The position numbers and the translations under genes were made by a program. The notes under the pieces were generated by a model. That model searched no databases, had not been told where the DNA came from, and saw nothing but the letters and a program-made list of their open reading frames with translations. From NCBI RefSeq assembly GCF_014268935.2, contig NZ_JABWRJ020000001.1:1922001-1986000 (forward strand): a stretch of DNA of 64,000 nucleotides, written 5' to 3'. The stretch's first letter is position 1. Each line of letters opens with the position of its first letter. This document shows positions 30,082-39,279 of this stretch, piece by piece. The DNA comes from Pseudomonas peradeniyensis (GTDB lineage Bacteria > Pseudomonadota > Gammaproteobacteria > Pseudomonadales > Pseudomonadaceae).

Positions 30082-30143
30082 CCATCTGGTTGAAACAACG
30101 GGCGTGTTGACTGGCGCTTTGCAGTGGCCACGGGAAGATAGGG

Positions 30144-31109
30144 ATGGGGCGCAGGCGACAACAGGGCGCGGCACTGCTGATGGTGCTGGTGGTGTTGGCG
30201 ATGCTCGCGGCGGGGCTGGCCTGGCTGGTTGAAGATGGCCGGCGCCAGGTGGACGAGGTGCGCCTGTTGCACCAGCGGGTACAGGTGCGGGCCATGGAGC
30301 AGGCCGGGCTGGCCTATGCCTCCCAGGCCCTGCGCGATCCGGCCTGGCGGGCCAGCCCGCTGTTCTGGCAGGCCCTGCGCGGGCAGCCGCTGGCCTATGA
30401 CTTCGGTGCCGGCAAGGCGCAACTGCGGGTGATCGACCAGCACGGTTGCTTCAACGTGAATGCGTTGTTGGGCGAGGATGGCCCGCGGGCCGAGCGTCAA
30501 CTGCGCCAACTGCTCGGTGACGACATGGCCGCCGAGCGGATGGTCGATGCCCTGGCCGACTGGCTGGACGCCGACAGCGATGCCCGCTTGCAAGGGGCCG
30601 AGAGTGCCCAGTACCTGCGCCAGCAGCCGCCCCGGTTGGCGGCCAACCAGCCGATGCTCGACACCAGTGAGCTCAACCTGCTGCTGGAGCCGGACAGTGG
30701 TCGGCAAGGCCGCTACCGAATGCTCTGCGCACTGCCCTCGACCGGCGGCTGGCGACTAAATGCCAACGCCCTGGGTCTGGAACACCTGCCGTTGCTGGAG
30801 GCCCTGTACGAGGGGCAGTTTTCCCGTTCGATGCTCAGCCGCATCATCAGCGGCCGGCCGGCGGCGGGCTATGTGGATGCCGCGGCATTGCGCCAGGCGC
30901 TGGGCGCGGTGGATGACGAGACCTTCGCCCGGCTAAGCGAAGGGTTGTTGCTCAACAGCGGCCATTTCGTGCTGCAGCTGTCGTTCGAGGAAGAGGGGCG
31001 CACGCTGCGCAGCCAGTTCCAGATCGAGGCGCTGGGCGTGGTGCAATGGCATGCGCGGGTGCCGGCGCAGCAGGTGCGGGTCAGGGGGCGGGAGCCCGTA
31101 GCCTGGTAA
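30144..31109 (+). CDS. gspK: Type II secretion minor pseudopilin GspK (XcpX-like)
   Basis: Caps the pseudopilus tip with GspI and GspJ. The 321-residue protein starts MGRRRQQGAALLMVLVVLAML, a prepilin-type N-terminus cleaved after G8. It has the Ala at mature position 5 where other pseudopilins carry Glu, as is normal for GspK. The motif DQHGCFNVN and a helical insert are typical. It is separated from the other gsp genes by about 4.3 kb and is divergent from tatABC, whereas most clusters keep gspK between gspJ and gspL. Confidence 0.9.
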   Translation: MGRRRQQGAALLMVLVVLAMLAAGLAWLVEDGRRQVDEVRLLHQRVQVRAMEQAGLAYASQALRDPAWRASPLFWQALRGQPLAYDFGAGKAQLRVIDQHGCFNVNALLGEDGPRAERQLRQLLGDDMAAERMVDALADWLDADSDARLQGAESAQYLRQQPPRLAANQPMLDTSELNLLLEPDSGRQGRYRMLCALPSTGGWRLNANALGLEHLPLLEALYEGQFSRSMLSRIISGRPAAGYVDAAALRQALGAVDDETFARLSEGLLLNSGHFVLQLSFEEEGRTLRSQFQIEALGVVQWHARVPAQQVRVRGREPVAW

Positions 31110-31303
31110 GGCTTGGTTACTGATGGTTGGAAATTCGCTACGTATCGTAGGAAATGTCGGATGAGTCGATCCGTTCAGCATGGACGGTGACGCGGGCGGC
31201 TAAGCTATCCGCCGACCACATGGTCTACTGGGCAAGATGCTAGCCTCGCCTGAGGCATGCCACGCTGGCGCGCAAGGCGTGCCCTGCGACAAGGAGCATG
31301 AAT

Positions 31304-31474
31304 ATGAGAATTGAGTTGCGTACACCACTGGTTCGCAAACCGACCCCCGCCAACACTGCGAAGAAGCGTGAGATGACCAGCGAGGAGTTGTCCAAGGCGA
31401 TGGCCGAGCGGGCAGAGAAGATCCTCAAAGGGGAGCCCGTCGAACCGGTGGGCTGGAGCCTCGAGGTCTACTGA
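31304..31474 (+). CDS. Small hypothetical protein, 56 residues
   Basis: The ATG at 31304 has AAGGAG 7 nt upstream (31291-31296); an ATG at 31298 is too close to it. The product begins MRIELRTPLVRKPTPANTAK, is charged and helical in its middle (SEELSKAMAERAEKILKGE) and ends in Tyr. A proper intrinsic terminator follows 20 bp later, so the unit looks like a genuine small gene. Function unknown. It lies between gspK and the convergent phosphatase gene. Confidence 0.6.
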   Translation: MRIELRTPLVRKPTPANTAKKREMTSEELSKAMAERAEKILKGEPVEPVGWSLEVY

Positions 31475-31493
31475 GCCTCAGTCGAACCGAAAG

Positions 31494-31516
31494 AAGCCGC
31501 CCATGGGCGGCTTTTT
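31494..31516 (+). terminator. Intrinsic terminator after the 56-residue gene
   Basis: AAGCCGCCC (31494-31502) and GGGCGGCTT (31505-31513) form the stem, followed by a T-run to 31516. The base of the stem overlaps the U-tract, as in many Pseudomonas terminators. Confidence 0.8.
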
Positions 31517-31549
31517 CGTTTGTCACAGTGCGTATGCCGGTCGCATCGA

Positions 31550-33595
31550 TCAGGCAGTGCCGATCTCCCCACCATCGTTACGCTGGATCACCACCGTCGA
31601 AGCCCGTGGCCGCACCGAGGTGCCGGTCGGCGTGACATCGGTGGCCTTGTCGGTGGTCGGCCAGTTGTCCGGGTGCTGGATGTTGACGAACATCGTCTTG
31701 TTGTCCGGGGTGAAGGTGATGCCCGTCACCTCGCAACCGTTTGGCCCGACGAAGAAGCGGCGCAGGGCCGCCTGGTTGGTGGCGTTGACCGGGATCTGCT
31801 TGCCGTTGGCGTCCACCAGGTCGGTGGGGATCACCGCCAATACCTGGTCGTTGGTGTAGCTGGTCAGGGTGGCCTCGCCGTTGTCGGTCTCGAACCACAG
31901 CACGCCGCGGCTATCGAAGCTCATGCCGTCGGGGCTGGCGAACTGGTTCAGTTCGGTCAGGCCCGAGCGGTTGATGTCCGGGGCGCCGGCGGCGTTGGCG
32001 CCGAACACGAAGATGTCCCAGGTGAAGGTCTTGTGGTCGTCGCTGTCGTGCCAGCGAATGATGTGGCCGTGACGGTTCGGGCCACGCGGGTTGGCCGCGT
32101 CGACCTTGGCGGCGGTGCGCGCGCTGTTGTTGGTCAGGGTCAGGTAGACGTCGCCGTTGAGCGGGTTGACGGCGGTCCACTCCGGGCGGTCCATGGGCGT
32201 GGCGCCCACGGCGTCGGCAGCGCCACGGGTGTTGAGGATGATCCCCGGCAAATCGGTGAACAGTGCGCCGAGGGTGCTGCCGCCGGTGGTCGGGGTGGCG
32301 ACGTCGAGCAGCAGCCAGGCGCCGGTGCCGTTGGCGTCGAAGCGGGCTACGTAGAGCTTGCCCTTGTCCATATATTTGGCACCGGTGGCCAGGCGGTCGG
32401 CCGGGTTGGCGTCGGCCGGGTCCCACAGCGCGTCGGAGACGAACTTGTACAGGTACTCGTTGTTGGAGTCGTCGCCGGTGTACCAGACCAGCGGCTTGCC
32501 GGCCACCGGCAGGCCCGGGCAGCAACCCTCGTGGCGGAATCGGCCCAGGGCGGTGCGCTTCACCGCCAGGGTGTTGCTGGTGTACGGGTCGATCTCGACG
32601 ATGTAGCCGTAGGTGCTGGCTTCGTTGCGGAAGTCGTCGGTGGCGCTGGCGCCGGTGGGGGTGATGTCGAAGCGGGCGAACTCGCCGGCCACTTCGCTGG
32701 CGTCACCGGCCGCGGTTTCCCACTTGTACTGGCCGCTGCTGCTGGAGACGCCGATGCGCACCTGGTTGGCCGGGCGGGTGCCCTTGTTGACGAAGATACC
32801 GGGCCAGTTCTCCTCGCAGGTCAGGTAGGTGCCCCACGGGGTATAGCCGTTGCCGCAGTTGTTGTTGGTGCCGCGGCACTGGGTGCCGGTGGGCGAGAAC
32901 TTGGTCTTGACGTGGTCGGTGCCGCGCATCGGGCCGGCAATGTCCATCAGCGAGACGGTGGTGAAGCGGCGGTTCAGCGGGTCGTTGTTGACCACCTGCC
33001 AGCGCCCGGCGACCTTGCTGATGCGCACCACGCCCGCGCCATGGGCGTTGATCTCCTTGCGCACCTCCTCGACCGGGCGCTTGCCGGCGACGGTGGTGGG
33101 GCCGGCCGGGTGCAGGGCGGCGGTGTCGATGTACTCGAAGTTGATCGCCAGCAGGCCATCGCTGGAGCTGCCGTTGATGGGGAAGAAGTGCATGCCATCG
33201 TGGTGCATGCCCATGGCGTTGGCCTGGTCGGTGGAGGTGTTGCTGCCGTCGGCCTTCCAGGGGTTGGCGGTGGCGTTCAGCGGCGTGCCCCAGGGCGCCA
33301 GCACATAGGCGCTGTAGCCGGCGGCAACCACGCAGGCATCGGTGCGCGAGCCTGGGATGGAATTGAAGCCCAGCTTGAGTTTCGGTTTTTCCGGCTGGGG
33401 CGCCGGATCGTCATTGTCGGAACCGCCGCCGCCGTCGAAGCAACCGGTCAGGCCGGTGCCGGCGATCATGGCGATGGCGGCGCCGAGGCTGCCGCGCACC
33501 ACGGCGCGGCGGCTCAGGTAGGTGTCCATGACACTGGCCATCGGCAGGTTGCCGCTCAGGTTCCGGTCCAGGTTATCGCCGGTATCTCGACTCAT
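31550..33595 (-). CDS. uxpB: PhoX-family alkaline phosphatase (UxpB-like), Tat-exported
   Basis: A calcium- and iron-dependent type phosphatase of 681 residues. The start at 33595 has AAGGA 7 nt upstream. The twin-arginine motif LSRRAVVRGSLGA is followed by a hydrophobic stretch and lipobox-like LTGCFD. The PhoX hallmark TCEENWPG is present, as are GTDHVKTKFSP and EIDPYT segments. In P. putida KT2440 a PhoX-family enzyme, UxpB, beside the xcp cluster was reported as a type II substrate made under phosphate limitation; the symbol is assigned by this context. It is divergent from uxpA. Confidence 0.88.
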   Translation of the reverse strand: MSRDTGDNLDRNLSGNLPMASVMDTYLSRRAVVRGSLGAAIAMIAGTGLTGCFDGGGGSDNDDPAPQPEKPKLKLGFNSIPGSRTDACVVAAGYSAYVLAPWGTPLNATANPWKADGSNTSTDQANAMGMHHDGMHFFPINGSSSDGLLAINFEYIDTAALHPAGPTTVAGKRPVEEVRKEINAHGAGVVRISKVAGRWQVVNNDPLNRRFTTVSLMDIAGPMRGTDHVKTKFSPTGTQCRGTNNNCGNGYTPWGTYLTCEENWPGIFVNKGTRPANQVRIGVSSSSGQYKWETAAGDASEVAGEFARFDITPTGASATDDFRNEASTYGYIVEIDPYTSNTLAVKRTALGRFRHEGCCPGLPVAGKPLVWYTGDDSNNEYLYKFVSDALWDPADANPADRLATGAKYMDKGKLYVARFDANGTGAWLLLDVATPTTGGSTLGALFTDLPGIILNTRGAADAVGATPMDRPEWTAVNPLNGDVYLTLTNNSARTAAKVDAANPRGPNRHGHIIRWHDSDDHKTFTWDIFVFGANAAGAPDINRSGLTELNQFASPDGMSFDSRGVLWFETDNGEATLTSYTNDQVLAVIPTDLVDANGKQIPVNATNQAALRRFFVGPNGCEVTGITFTPDNKTMFVNIQHPDNWPTTDKATDVTPTGTSVRPRASTVVIQRNDGGEIGTA

Positions 33596-33649
33596 CAGGG
33601 TGTCCTTTTTTGGCTGAGTTGAAGGAAACCGCGACTGTAGACGGCAAGT

Positions 33650-33667
33650 ATGTCGATTGATTGGCAG
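33650..33667 (-). promoter_or_regulatory. Weak PHO-box candidate for uxpB
   Basis: The minus strand reads CTGCCAA-TCAA-TCGACAT, about 10 of 14 half-site positions matching the PhoB consensus, with a -10-like TACAGT (33639-33634) 10 bp later and the uxpB start some 55 bp downstream. It is clearly poorer than the site facing uxpA. Confidence 0.3.
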
Positions 33668-33745
33668 AAATGTTAAAGGGCGTTTAAAACGCGCTGCTAT
33701 TACTAAAGGCCTAATCAAGGCTGTTTTGGAATTAGCAGCGGATTT

Positions 33746-33779
33746 CTGCCATCAAACTGTCACGCCAACGCCGCAATAT
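33746..33779 (+). promoter_or_regulatory. PHO box and -10 of the uxpA-gsp operon
   Basis: CTGCCAT (33746-33752), CAAA, CTGTCAC (33757-33763) match two PhoB half-sites at canonical spacing. CAATAT (33774-33779) starts 10 bp later, where a PhoB-dependent promoter keeps its -10. The uxpA ATG is at 33802. Confidence 0.6.
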
Positions 33780-33801
33780 CCGGGTCCCAACGTGAACAGG
33801 G

Positions 33802-35457
33802 ATGGCGGAGTCGATGGCAAGCAGTGTGGGCAGGCGCGAGGTGATCGGGTGGATGGGCGTCGGTGCGCTGGCGCCGCTGCTCGGCGCCTGTTCCGCGCTG
33901 CCGGGGCCGCGTGGCGGCAGCGACCGGGCGCTGGACCTGCTGTATGTGGCCGACACCCTCGATGCCCGTCAGCCGGGCCAGGCCGTGGTACCGGCCACGC
34001 GCCTGGGGCCGGTCAGCCATCTGGGCCGCGCGCCGTGGATGAGCGGGCCCAACGCCAGTGCCGGGCAGCCGGAGCTGGCGCCGTTGCTCGACGCGGGCTT
34101 GGCCGGCCAGGCCCGTACCGGCGGTTACGCGGTGCTCGCGGCACTGCTCGAACAATTGCGCGCCGACGCCGGTAGTGAGCAGTGCCTGACCCTGGAGAAC
34201 GGCCAGTGCTGGAATGGCAGCGGCCTGGCCTACCTCACCCAGGGCGAAAGCGGCGTGCAGGGCAGCCAACTGCTGGGCAGCGAGGCGCGGGTCAGCAGCG
34301 ATGAGCGGGTGCTGTGGCCGCAGCGCAGCGCCGGGCTCTATCGCCAGTCTTCGTCTATTACCCTCGGCGCCGGCCTTGCCGACACCCAGGCCAAGGCGCT
34401 GGGCGTTGAAGGCGTCAAGGTGTTCCAGCGCGCAGGTGTGCGCATTGCGGTGGTGGGGGTCACCGACCCTTACGCCCAGGACCAGAAAGCTTCCCTGAAA
34501 CAGTGGTACCAGTCGCTGCAACCGAGCTTCCAGCAGGCCCGGCGCGAGGCCGATCTGGTGGTGGCGCTGGCGGATGTCGGTACCGGCCCCGGTCTGTGGC
34601 TGGCCGAGCGGGTGCCGGAAGTGGATGTGCTGTTGTGCGCCCGTGGTCAGGACCTGTGGCCCGCGCCGGTACTGGCGAGCCAGGCCAGTGGCCGGCGGGT
34701 GCCGGTGCTGTTCGCCGGCTGCCGGGCCAGTGGCGCGTTTCGCCTGCGTTGCCGCCAGGCCGGTGGCCAGTGGCAGTTCGAGGCGCGTTTTTTTCCGGCC
34801 TTCGAGCACAGCCTCGGCGCGCCAGCCCAGGCCCGCGCCAGCCAGTTGCGCGGCGAGCTGCAACGCCAGCGCAGCGGCCACGCCGCCTGGCTCGACCAGC
34901 CCCTGGCCCGCGCCCCTGAGGCGCTGTGGCGTCGCGATACCCGTGGCGGCAGTTGGGACCGCGTGCTGCACCAGGCCCTGGCCGATGATTCGAGCATGCC
35001 TGTGCTGCTGCCTGGCCTGCGTTACGACTTCCCGCTGCGGGCGGGCGAGCCGATCACCCGCGAACACCTGATCAACCTCACCGGTGGCTACCCCGCGCCA
35101 GTGGTCGAAGCCCCGGCGCGCCAGGTCGAACAGGTGCTGGAGAACGCCGCCGAGCAACTGTTCGGCGATCCACTGCTGCTGGACAACAGCCAGGACCTGC
35201 CGCGCTGGCAGAGCCAGAACTGGCAGGTGAGCTACAGCCCCAACGGCAAGCGCATCATCGGCCTGCAGCCGGTCGAGGGCCTGTGCCGCACCTTCGGCCT
35301 GCACTTCGATGCCCAGGCCGGCGTACCGCTGTGGCAGACCCTGGAAGCCTGGTTGACCCGGCAGACGCCGGGCTGGGCACTGGCAGCGCTGCAATTGCCA
35401 GCGGTGCGCTACGTCCAGGGCCATCCGGGCTGGCACCCGCACCAGGTGGCGGCGTGA
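33802..35457 (+). CDS. uxpA: SoxB/5'-nucleotidase-like lipoprotein (UxpA-like), metal ligands missing
   Basis: A 551-residue exported protein: twin-arginine-like GRREVIGW, hydrophobic segment and lipobox LLGAC. Its body aligns by eye with SoxB/UshA metallophosphatases, but ligand positions are replaced: DTH becomes DTL, GGDTWQGSG becomes NGQCWNGSG, GNHE becomes GSEA, SH becomes AD, and GGHSH becomes CARGQ. It is therefore probably catalytically inactive or uses another site. Its stop overlaps the gspC start (GTGA), tying it to the T2SS operon. In P. putida the neighbour of uxpB is called UxpA; the name is contextual. Confidence 0.75.
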   Translation: MAESMASSVGRREVIGWMGVGALAPLLGACSALPGPRGGSDRALDLLYVADTLDARQPGQAVVPATRLGPVSHLGRAPWMSGPNASAGQPELAPLLDAGLAGQARTGGYAVLAALLEQLRADAGSEQCLTLENGQCWNGSGLAYLTQGESGVQGSQLLGSEARVSSDERVLWPQRSAGLYRQSSSITLGAGLADTQAKALGVEGVKVFQRAGVRIAVVGVTDPYAQDQKASLKQWYQSLQPSFQQARREADLVVALADVGTGPGLWLAERVPEVDVLLCARGQDLWPAPVLASQASGRRVPVLFAGCRASGAFRLRCRQAGGQWQFEARFFPAFEHSLGAPAQARASQLRGELQRQRSGHAAWLDQPLARAPEALWRRDTRGGSWDRVLHQALADDSSMPVLLPGLRYDFPLRAGEPITREHLINLTGGYPAPVVEAPARQVEQVLENAAEQLFGDPLLLDNSQDLPRWQSQNWQVSYSPNGKRIIGLQPVEGLCRTFGLHFDAQAGVPLWQTLEAWLTRQTPGWALAALQLPAVRYVQGHPGWHPHQVAA

Positions 35458-35873
35458 CTTCGCGCCTGGTCAGCTTCGCCTTGCTGACCCTGGCAGGTTG
35501 GCTGGCGGCGCAGTGCGTGCTGCTGCTCAGCCGCCAGCCGCTGCCGGCCACTGCGCCCGTTCAGGCGGACGTCGCGCTGCCGGGCCTGCTGGTGGAGCAC
35601 TGGCAGGCCCCCGCCGATGACGCAAGCATCCCCATCACCCGCCTGCCCCTGGCCTACCTGGGCGGGCTCAAGGCCCAGCCGCTGTCGGCCAGCGTGGTGG
35701 TGCTGCGCCATGGCCAGCAGGTGCGCACCCTCGGCCGTGGCCAGCGCCTGGCGCCGGGCATCGTGCTGCAGGACATCGACGCCGATGGCCTGATCTTCGA
35801 CAACAACGGGCGGCGCGAGCGTCTGCCCTGGCCGCCACGCCCCGCCGTGACCGGCTTCAAGCGCCAAGGATGA
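35454..35873 (+). CDS. gspC: Type II secretion inner-membrane protein GspC
   Basis: Links the inner-membrane platform to the secretin. The 139-residue protein has one N-terminal membrane anchor (LVSFALLTLAGWLAAQ) and a homology-region domain (ITRLPLAYLGGLKAQ to RERLPWP) that contacts GspD. It ends there, with no PDZ or coiled-coil domain, so it is a short form. The GTG start overlaps the uxpA stop; gspD begins directly after its stop. Confidence 0.85.
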   Translation: MTSRLVSFALLTLAGWLAAQCVLLLSRQPLPATAPVQADVALPGLLVEHWQAPADDASIPITRLPLAYLGGLKAQPLSASVVVLRHGQQVRTLGRGQRLAPGIVLQDIDADGLIFDNNGRRERLPWPPRPAVTGFKRQG

Positions 35874-37829
35874 ATGATGATCGCAAGGTACTGTCTGGCC
35901 GGGCTGCTGATGCTCGGCATGTCCCTGGCCCGGGCCGAAGAGCCGGAGGTGTTCGCCGACGACGGCACGCCGCTGTACGAGGTCAATTTCGTCGACACCG
36001 AGCTCGGTGAGTTCATCGATAGCGTGTCGCGCATCACCGGCACCACCTTCATCGTCGATCCGCGGGTGCAGGGCAAGGTCACCGTGCGCACGGTCGATCG
36101 GCATGACGCTGACGCCATCTACGATATCTTCCTGGCCCAGTTGCGGGCCCAGGGCTTCGCCGCCGTGGACCTGCCCAACGGCAGCGTGAAGATCGTCCCC
36201 GACCAGGCCGCGCGCCTGGAGCCGGTGCCGGTGGAAAGCGCCGGCAAGAAGTCCGAGGGCAGCGATGGCGTGGCCACTCGCGTGTTCAATGTACGCAACG
36301 CCGCCAGCGAGCAGATGCTCGGCATCCTCAAACCACTGATCGACCCGCGGGTCGGCGTGATCACCCCGTACCCGGCCGCCAACCTGCTGGTGGTCACCGA
36401 CTGGCGCAGCAACCTGGAGCGTATCGACAGCCTGCTGCGCCAGCTCGACCAGGTCAGCGACGAGCCGTTGCAGGTCATCCCGCTCAAGCATGCCAGCGCC
36501 GCCGATACCGCGGGCCTGGTGACCCGCCTGCTGGCCCGCGAGCAGGGCAGTGATGCCGCCCAGGTGGTCGCCGACCCGCGCAGCAATGCCTTGCTGGTAC
36601 GCGGCAGCGCCGACAGCCGCGAGCGGGTGCGGGCTTTGCTGGCCCAGCTCGACCGGCCCGGCGACAACCTGCGCAGCAGCAATACCCAGGTCATGTACCT
36701 GCGCCACGCCAATGCCGCCGAGGTGGTCAAGGTGTTGCGCGGCCTGAGCCAGGCCGGCGCGGTGCCGGCCGCCGAAGGCGAGGGCAAGGATGCGCCGCCG
36801 GTGCCGGCGGCCAGCGATTCGGGGATCCGCCTGGAGTACGAGGAGGGCACCAATGCCGTGGTGATGGTCGGCCCGGACAGCGAGCTGGCGGCCTTCCGCA
36901 GCATTGTCGAGCAGCTGGACATCCGCCGGGCGCAGGTGGTGGTCGAAGCGATCATCGCCGAGGTGTCCGACAGCAGCGCCCAGGAGCTGGGCGTGCAGTG
37001 GCTGTTCGCCGACGAGAAGTTCGGCGCCGGCATCGTCAACTTCGGCGGCAACGGGGTGAACATCGCCAGCATCGCCGGGGCCGCCAGCAGCGGCGACAAC
37101 GAAAAACTCGGCAAGCTGCTGTCGGCCACCACCGGCGCCACCGCCGGCATCGGCCATATCGGCGGCGGCTTCAATTTCGCCATGCTGGTCAACGCGCTCA
37201 AGGGCAAGAGCGGCTTCAACCTGCTGTCCACGCCAACCCTGCTGACCCTGGACAACGCCGAAGCGTCGATCCTGGTCGGCCAGGAGGTGCCGTTCGTCAC
37301 CGGCTCCGTCACCCAGAACAACGCCAACCCCTACCAGACCATCGAGCGCAAGGAAGTGGGGGTGAAACTGCGCATCAAGCCGCAGGTCAACGTCGACAAC
37401 AGCGTGCGCCTGGACATCGTCCAGGAGGTGTCGTCGATCGCCGACTCCAGCGCCGCCAGCGACGTGATCACCAACAAGCGAGAGATCAAGACCAAGGTGA
37501 TGGTCGAGGACAACGGCCTGGTGATACTAGGCGGGCTGATCAGCGATGAACTCTCCACCAGCAACCAGCGCGTGCCGTTGCTCGGCGACATTCCCTACCT
37601 GGGCCGGCTGTTCCGCTCCGACGCCAGCAAGAACACCAAGCAGAACCTGATGGTGTTCATCCGCCCGCGCATCCTGCGTGACGGCGAGAGCCTGGCCGGC
37701 CTGAGCCAGCAGAAGTACCAGAGCCTGCAACAGAACACGCCACTCAAGCTGCCGTCCCTGGCCGAGGGCCTGCCGTTGCTGCAGGTGTTCCCCTCCAGCC
37801 GGGCGCGCCTCGAAGGCGGTGACTGGTGA
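35874..37829 (+). CDS. gspD: Type II secretion secretin GspD
   Basis: The outer-membrane channel. The 651-residue protein has a signal peptide ending SLARA, N0 domain (about 25-100), N1-N3 repeats ([33 protein letters not shown]), and the C-domain with VPFVTGSVT and [12 protein letters not shown] gate motifs and the FIRPRILRD terminus. Two adjacent ATGs (35874, 35877) are possible; AAGGA is 6 nt from the second. No C-terminal pilotin-binding S-domain is evident beyond about 60 residues. Confidence 0.95.
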   Translation: MMIARYCLAGLLMLGMSLARAEEPEVFADDGTPLYEVNFVDTELGEFIDSVSRITGTTFIVDPRVQGKVTVRTVDRHDADAIYDIFLAQLRAQGFAAVDLPNGSVKIVPDQAARLEPVPVESAGKKSEGSDGVATRVFNVRNAASEQMLGILKPLIDPRVGVITPYPAANLLVVTDWRSNLERIDSLLRQLDQVSDEPLQVIPLKHASAADTAGLVTRLLAREQGSDAAQVVADPRSNALLVRGSADSRERVRALLAQLDRPGDNLRSSNTQVMYLRHANAAEVVKVLRGLSQAGAVPAAEGEGKDAPPVPAASDSGIRLEYEEGTNAVVMVGPDSELAAFRSIVEQLDIRRAQVVVEAIIAEVSDSSAQELGVQWLFADEKFGAGIVNFGGNGVNIASIAGAASSGDNEKLGKLLSATTGATAGIGHIGGGFNFAMLVNALKGKSGFNLLSTPTLLTLDNAEASILVGQEVPFVTGSVTQNNANPYQTIERKEVGVKLRIKPQVNVDNSVRLDIVQEVSSIADSSAASDVITNKREIKTKVMVEDNGLVILGGLISDELSTSNQRVPLLGDIPYLGRLFRSDASKNTKQNLMVFIRPRILRDGESLAGLSQQKYQSLQQNTPLKLPSLAEGLPLLQVFPSSRARLEGGDW

Positions 37830-39277
37830 TGCTGCCCTATCGCCTGGCACGCCAGAGCGGCGTGGCCATGGCGCCGACCGAGGGCGGCTGGCAGCTGTGG
37901 CTGCGCGGCGACGCCGACAGCGACCAGTTGCAGGAGCTGTTGCGCGTACATGGCCTGCCGGCCAGCCTGGAACGTCTCGACGGCGCGCAGTTCGACGAGC
38001 GCCTCGGCCAGCTCTACCAGGCCGGCGAGGCGGCGACCGAGGCCCTGATCGAAGGCATCGGCGAGCAGGTCGACCTGGACAGCCTGATGAGCGAGATGCC
38101 GCGCATCGAGGACCTGCTGGAAAGCGACGACGAAGCCCCGGTGATCCGCCTGATCAACGGCCTGTTCGGCCAGGCCTTGCGCCTGCGTGCCTCGGATATC
38201 CATATCGAGACCTTCGAGCAGAGTCTGGTGGTGCGCCTGCGCGTCGACGGCCACCTGCGCGAGGTGCTGCGCCCGCCGCGGGCGCTGTCGGCGATGCTGG
38301 TGTCGCGGATCAAGGTCATGGCCCGGCTCGATATCGCCGAGAAGCGCCAGCCCCAGGACGGTCGCATCACCCTGCGCGCCGCCGGGCGCGAGGTGGATGT
38401 GCGGGTCTCGACCCTGCCCGGCATCCATGGCGAGCGGGTGGTGATGCGCGTGCTCGACAAGCAGGCCAGCCTGCTGGCGCTGGACAACCTGGGCATGCCC
38501 GCCGCCGTGCTGCGTGGGCTGCGCGGCTGCCTGGCGCGGCCCAACGGCATCGTGCTGTCCACCGGCCCCACGGGTTCGGGCAAGACCACCACGCTATACG
38601 CCAGCCTCAACAGCCTGAACGACGGCAGCCGCAACATTCTCACCGTCGAGGATCCGGTCGAGTACGCCATCGCCGGCATCGGCCAGACCGCCATCAACCC
38701 CCGCGCCGGACTGACTTTTGCCAGCGGCCTGCGCGCGATCCTGCGCCAGGACCCGGACGTGATCATGCTCGGCGAGATCCGCGACCAGGAAACCGCGCAG
38801 ATCGCCGTGCAGGCCAGCCTCACCGGGCACCTGGTGCTGTCGACCCTGCACACCAACAGCGCCGTCGGCGCGGTGACCCGCCTGCGCGACATGGGCATCG
38901 AGCCGTTTCTGATCGCCTCGTGCCTGCGCGGCGTGCTGGCCCAGCGCCTGGTGCGGCGACTGTGTGCCTGCGCGGTGGCCCAGCCACTGCAAAGCGCCGA
39001 GCGCGAGCTGTGGCCGGAACTGGGCAGCCTGCGCGAGAGCTATCACCCGGTTGGCTGCGAGCATTGCCAGGGCAGTGGCTATATCGGTCGGCTGGGGCTG
39101 TACGAATTCATCGAGCTGGATGCCGGGCTGGTCGCCTTGCTCTACGACGGCGAGAGCGAGCTGGCCATGCAGGCCTACCTGGATGGCCGTCGGCAGAGCC
39201 TGGTGGCTGAGGCCCGCGATTGCCTGGCCCGTGGCGAGACCAGCCTGGCCGAAGTGCTGCGCGTGGTGCAGGGCTGA
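37829..39277 (+). CDS. gspE: Type II secretion ATPase GspE
   Basis: Powers pseudopilus assembly from the cytoplasm. The 482-residue protein (from the ATG; a GTG one codon earlier is possible) shows Walker [10 protein letters not shown], Asp box [10 protein letters not shown], Walker [12 protein letters not shown] and His box STLHTN. A cysteine-poor zinc module remains (LCAC and CEHCQG). The N-terminal GspL-binding region is present (about 1-100). The start overlaps the gspD stop. Confidence 0.95.
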   Translation: MLPYRLARQSGVAMAPTEGGWQLWLRGDADSDQLQELLRVHGLPASLERLDGAQFDERLGQLYQAGEAATEALIEGIGEQVDLDSLMSEMPRIEDLLESDDEAPVIRLINGLFGQALRLRASDIHIETFEQSLVVRLRVDGHLREVLRPPRALSAMLVSRIKVMARLDIAEKRQPQDGRITLRAAGREVDVRVSTLPGIHGERVVMRVLDKQASLLALDNLGMPAAVLRGLRGCLARPNGIVLSTGPTGSGKTTTLYASLNSLNDGSRNILTVEDPVEYAIAGIGQTAINPRAGLTFASGLRAILRQDPDVIMLGEIRDQETAQIAVQASLTGHLVLSTLHTNSAVGAVTRLRDMGIEPFLIASCLRGVLAQRLVRRLCACAVAQPLQSAERELWPELGSLRESYHPVGCEHCQGSGYIGRLGLYEFIELDAGLVALLYDGESELAMQAYLDGRRQSLVAEARDCLARGETSLAEVLRVVQG

Positions 39278-39279
39278 GC

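Noticed and set aside
31298..31303. ATG at 31298 as start of the 56-residue gene
   Set aside because: Only one base separates it from AAGGAG; the ATG at 31304 has a normal 7-nt spacer.
31520..33622. Open frame antisense to the PhoX-family gene
   Set aside because: Glycine/valine-rich shadow translation; the minus strand carries a Tat signal and PhoX motifs.
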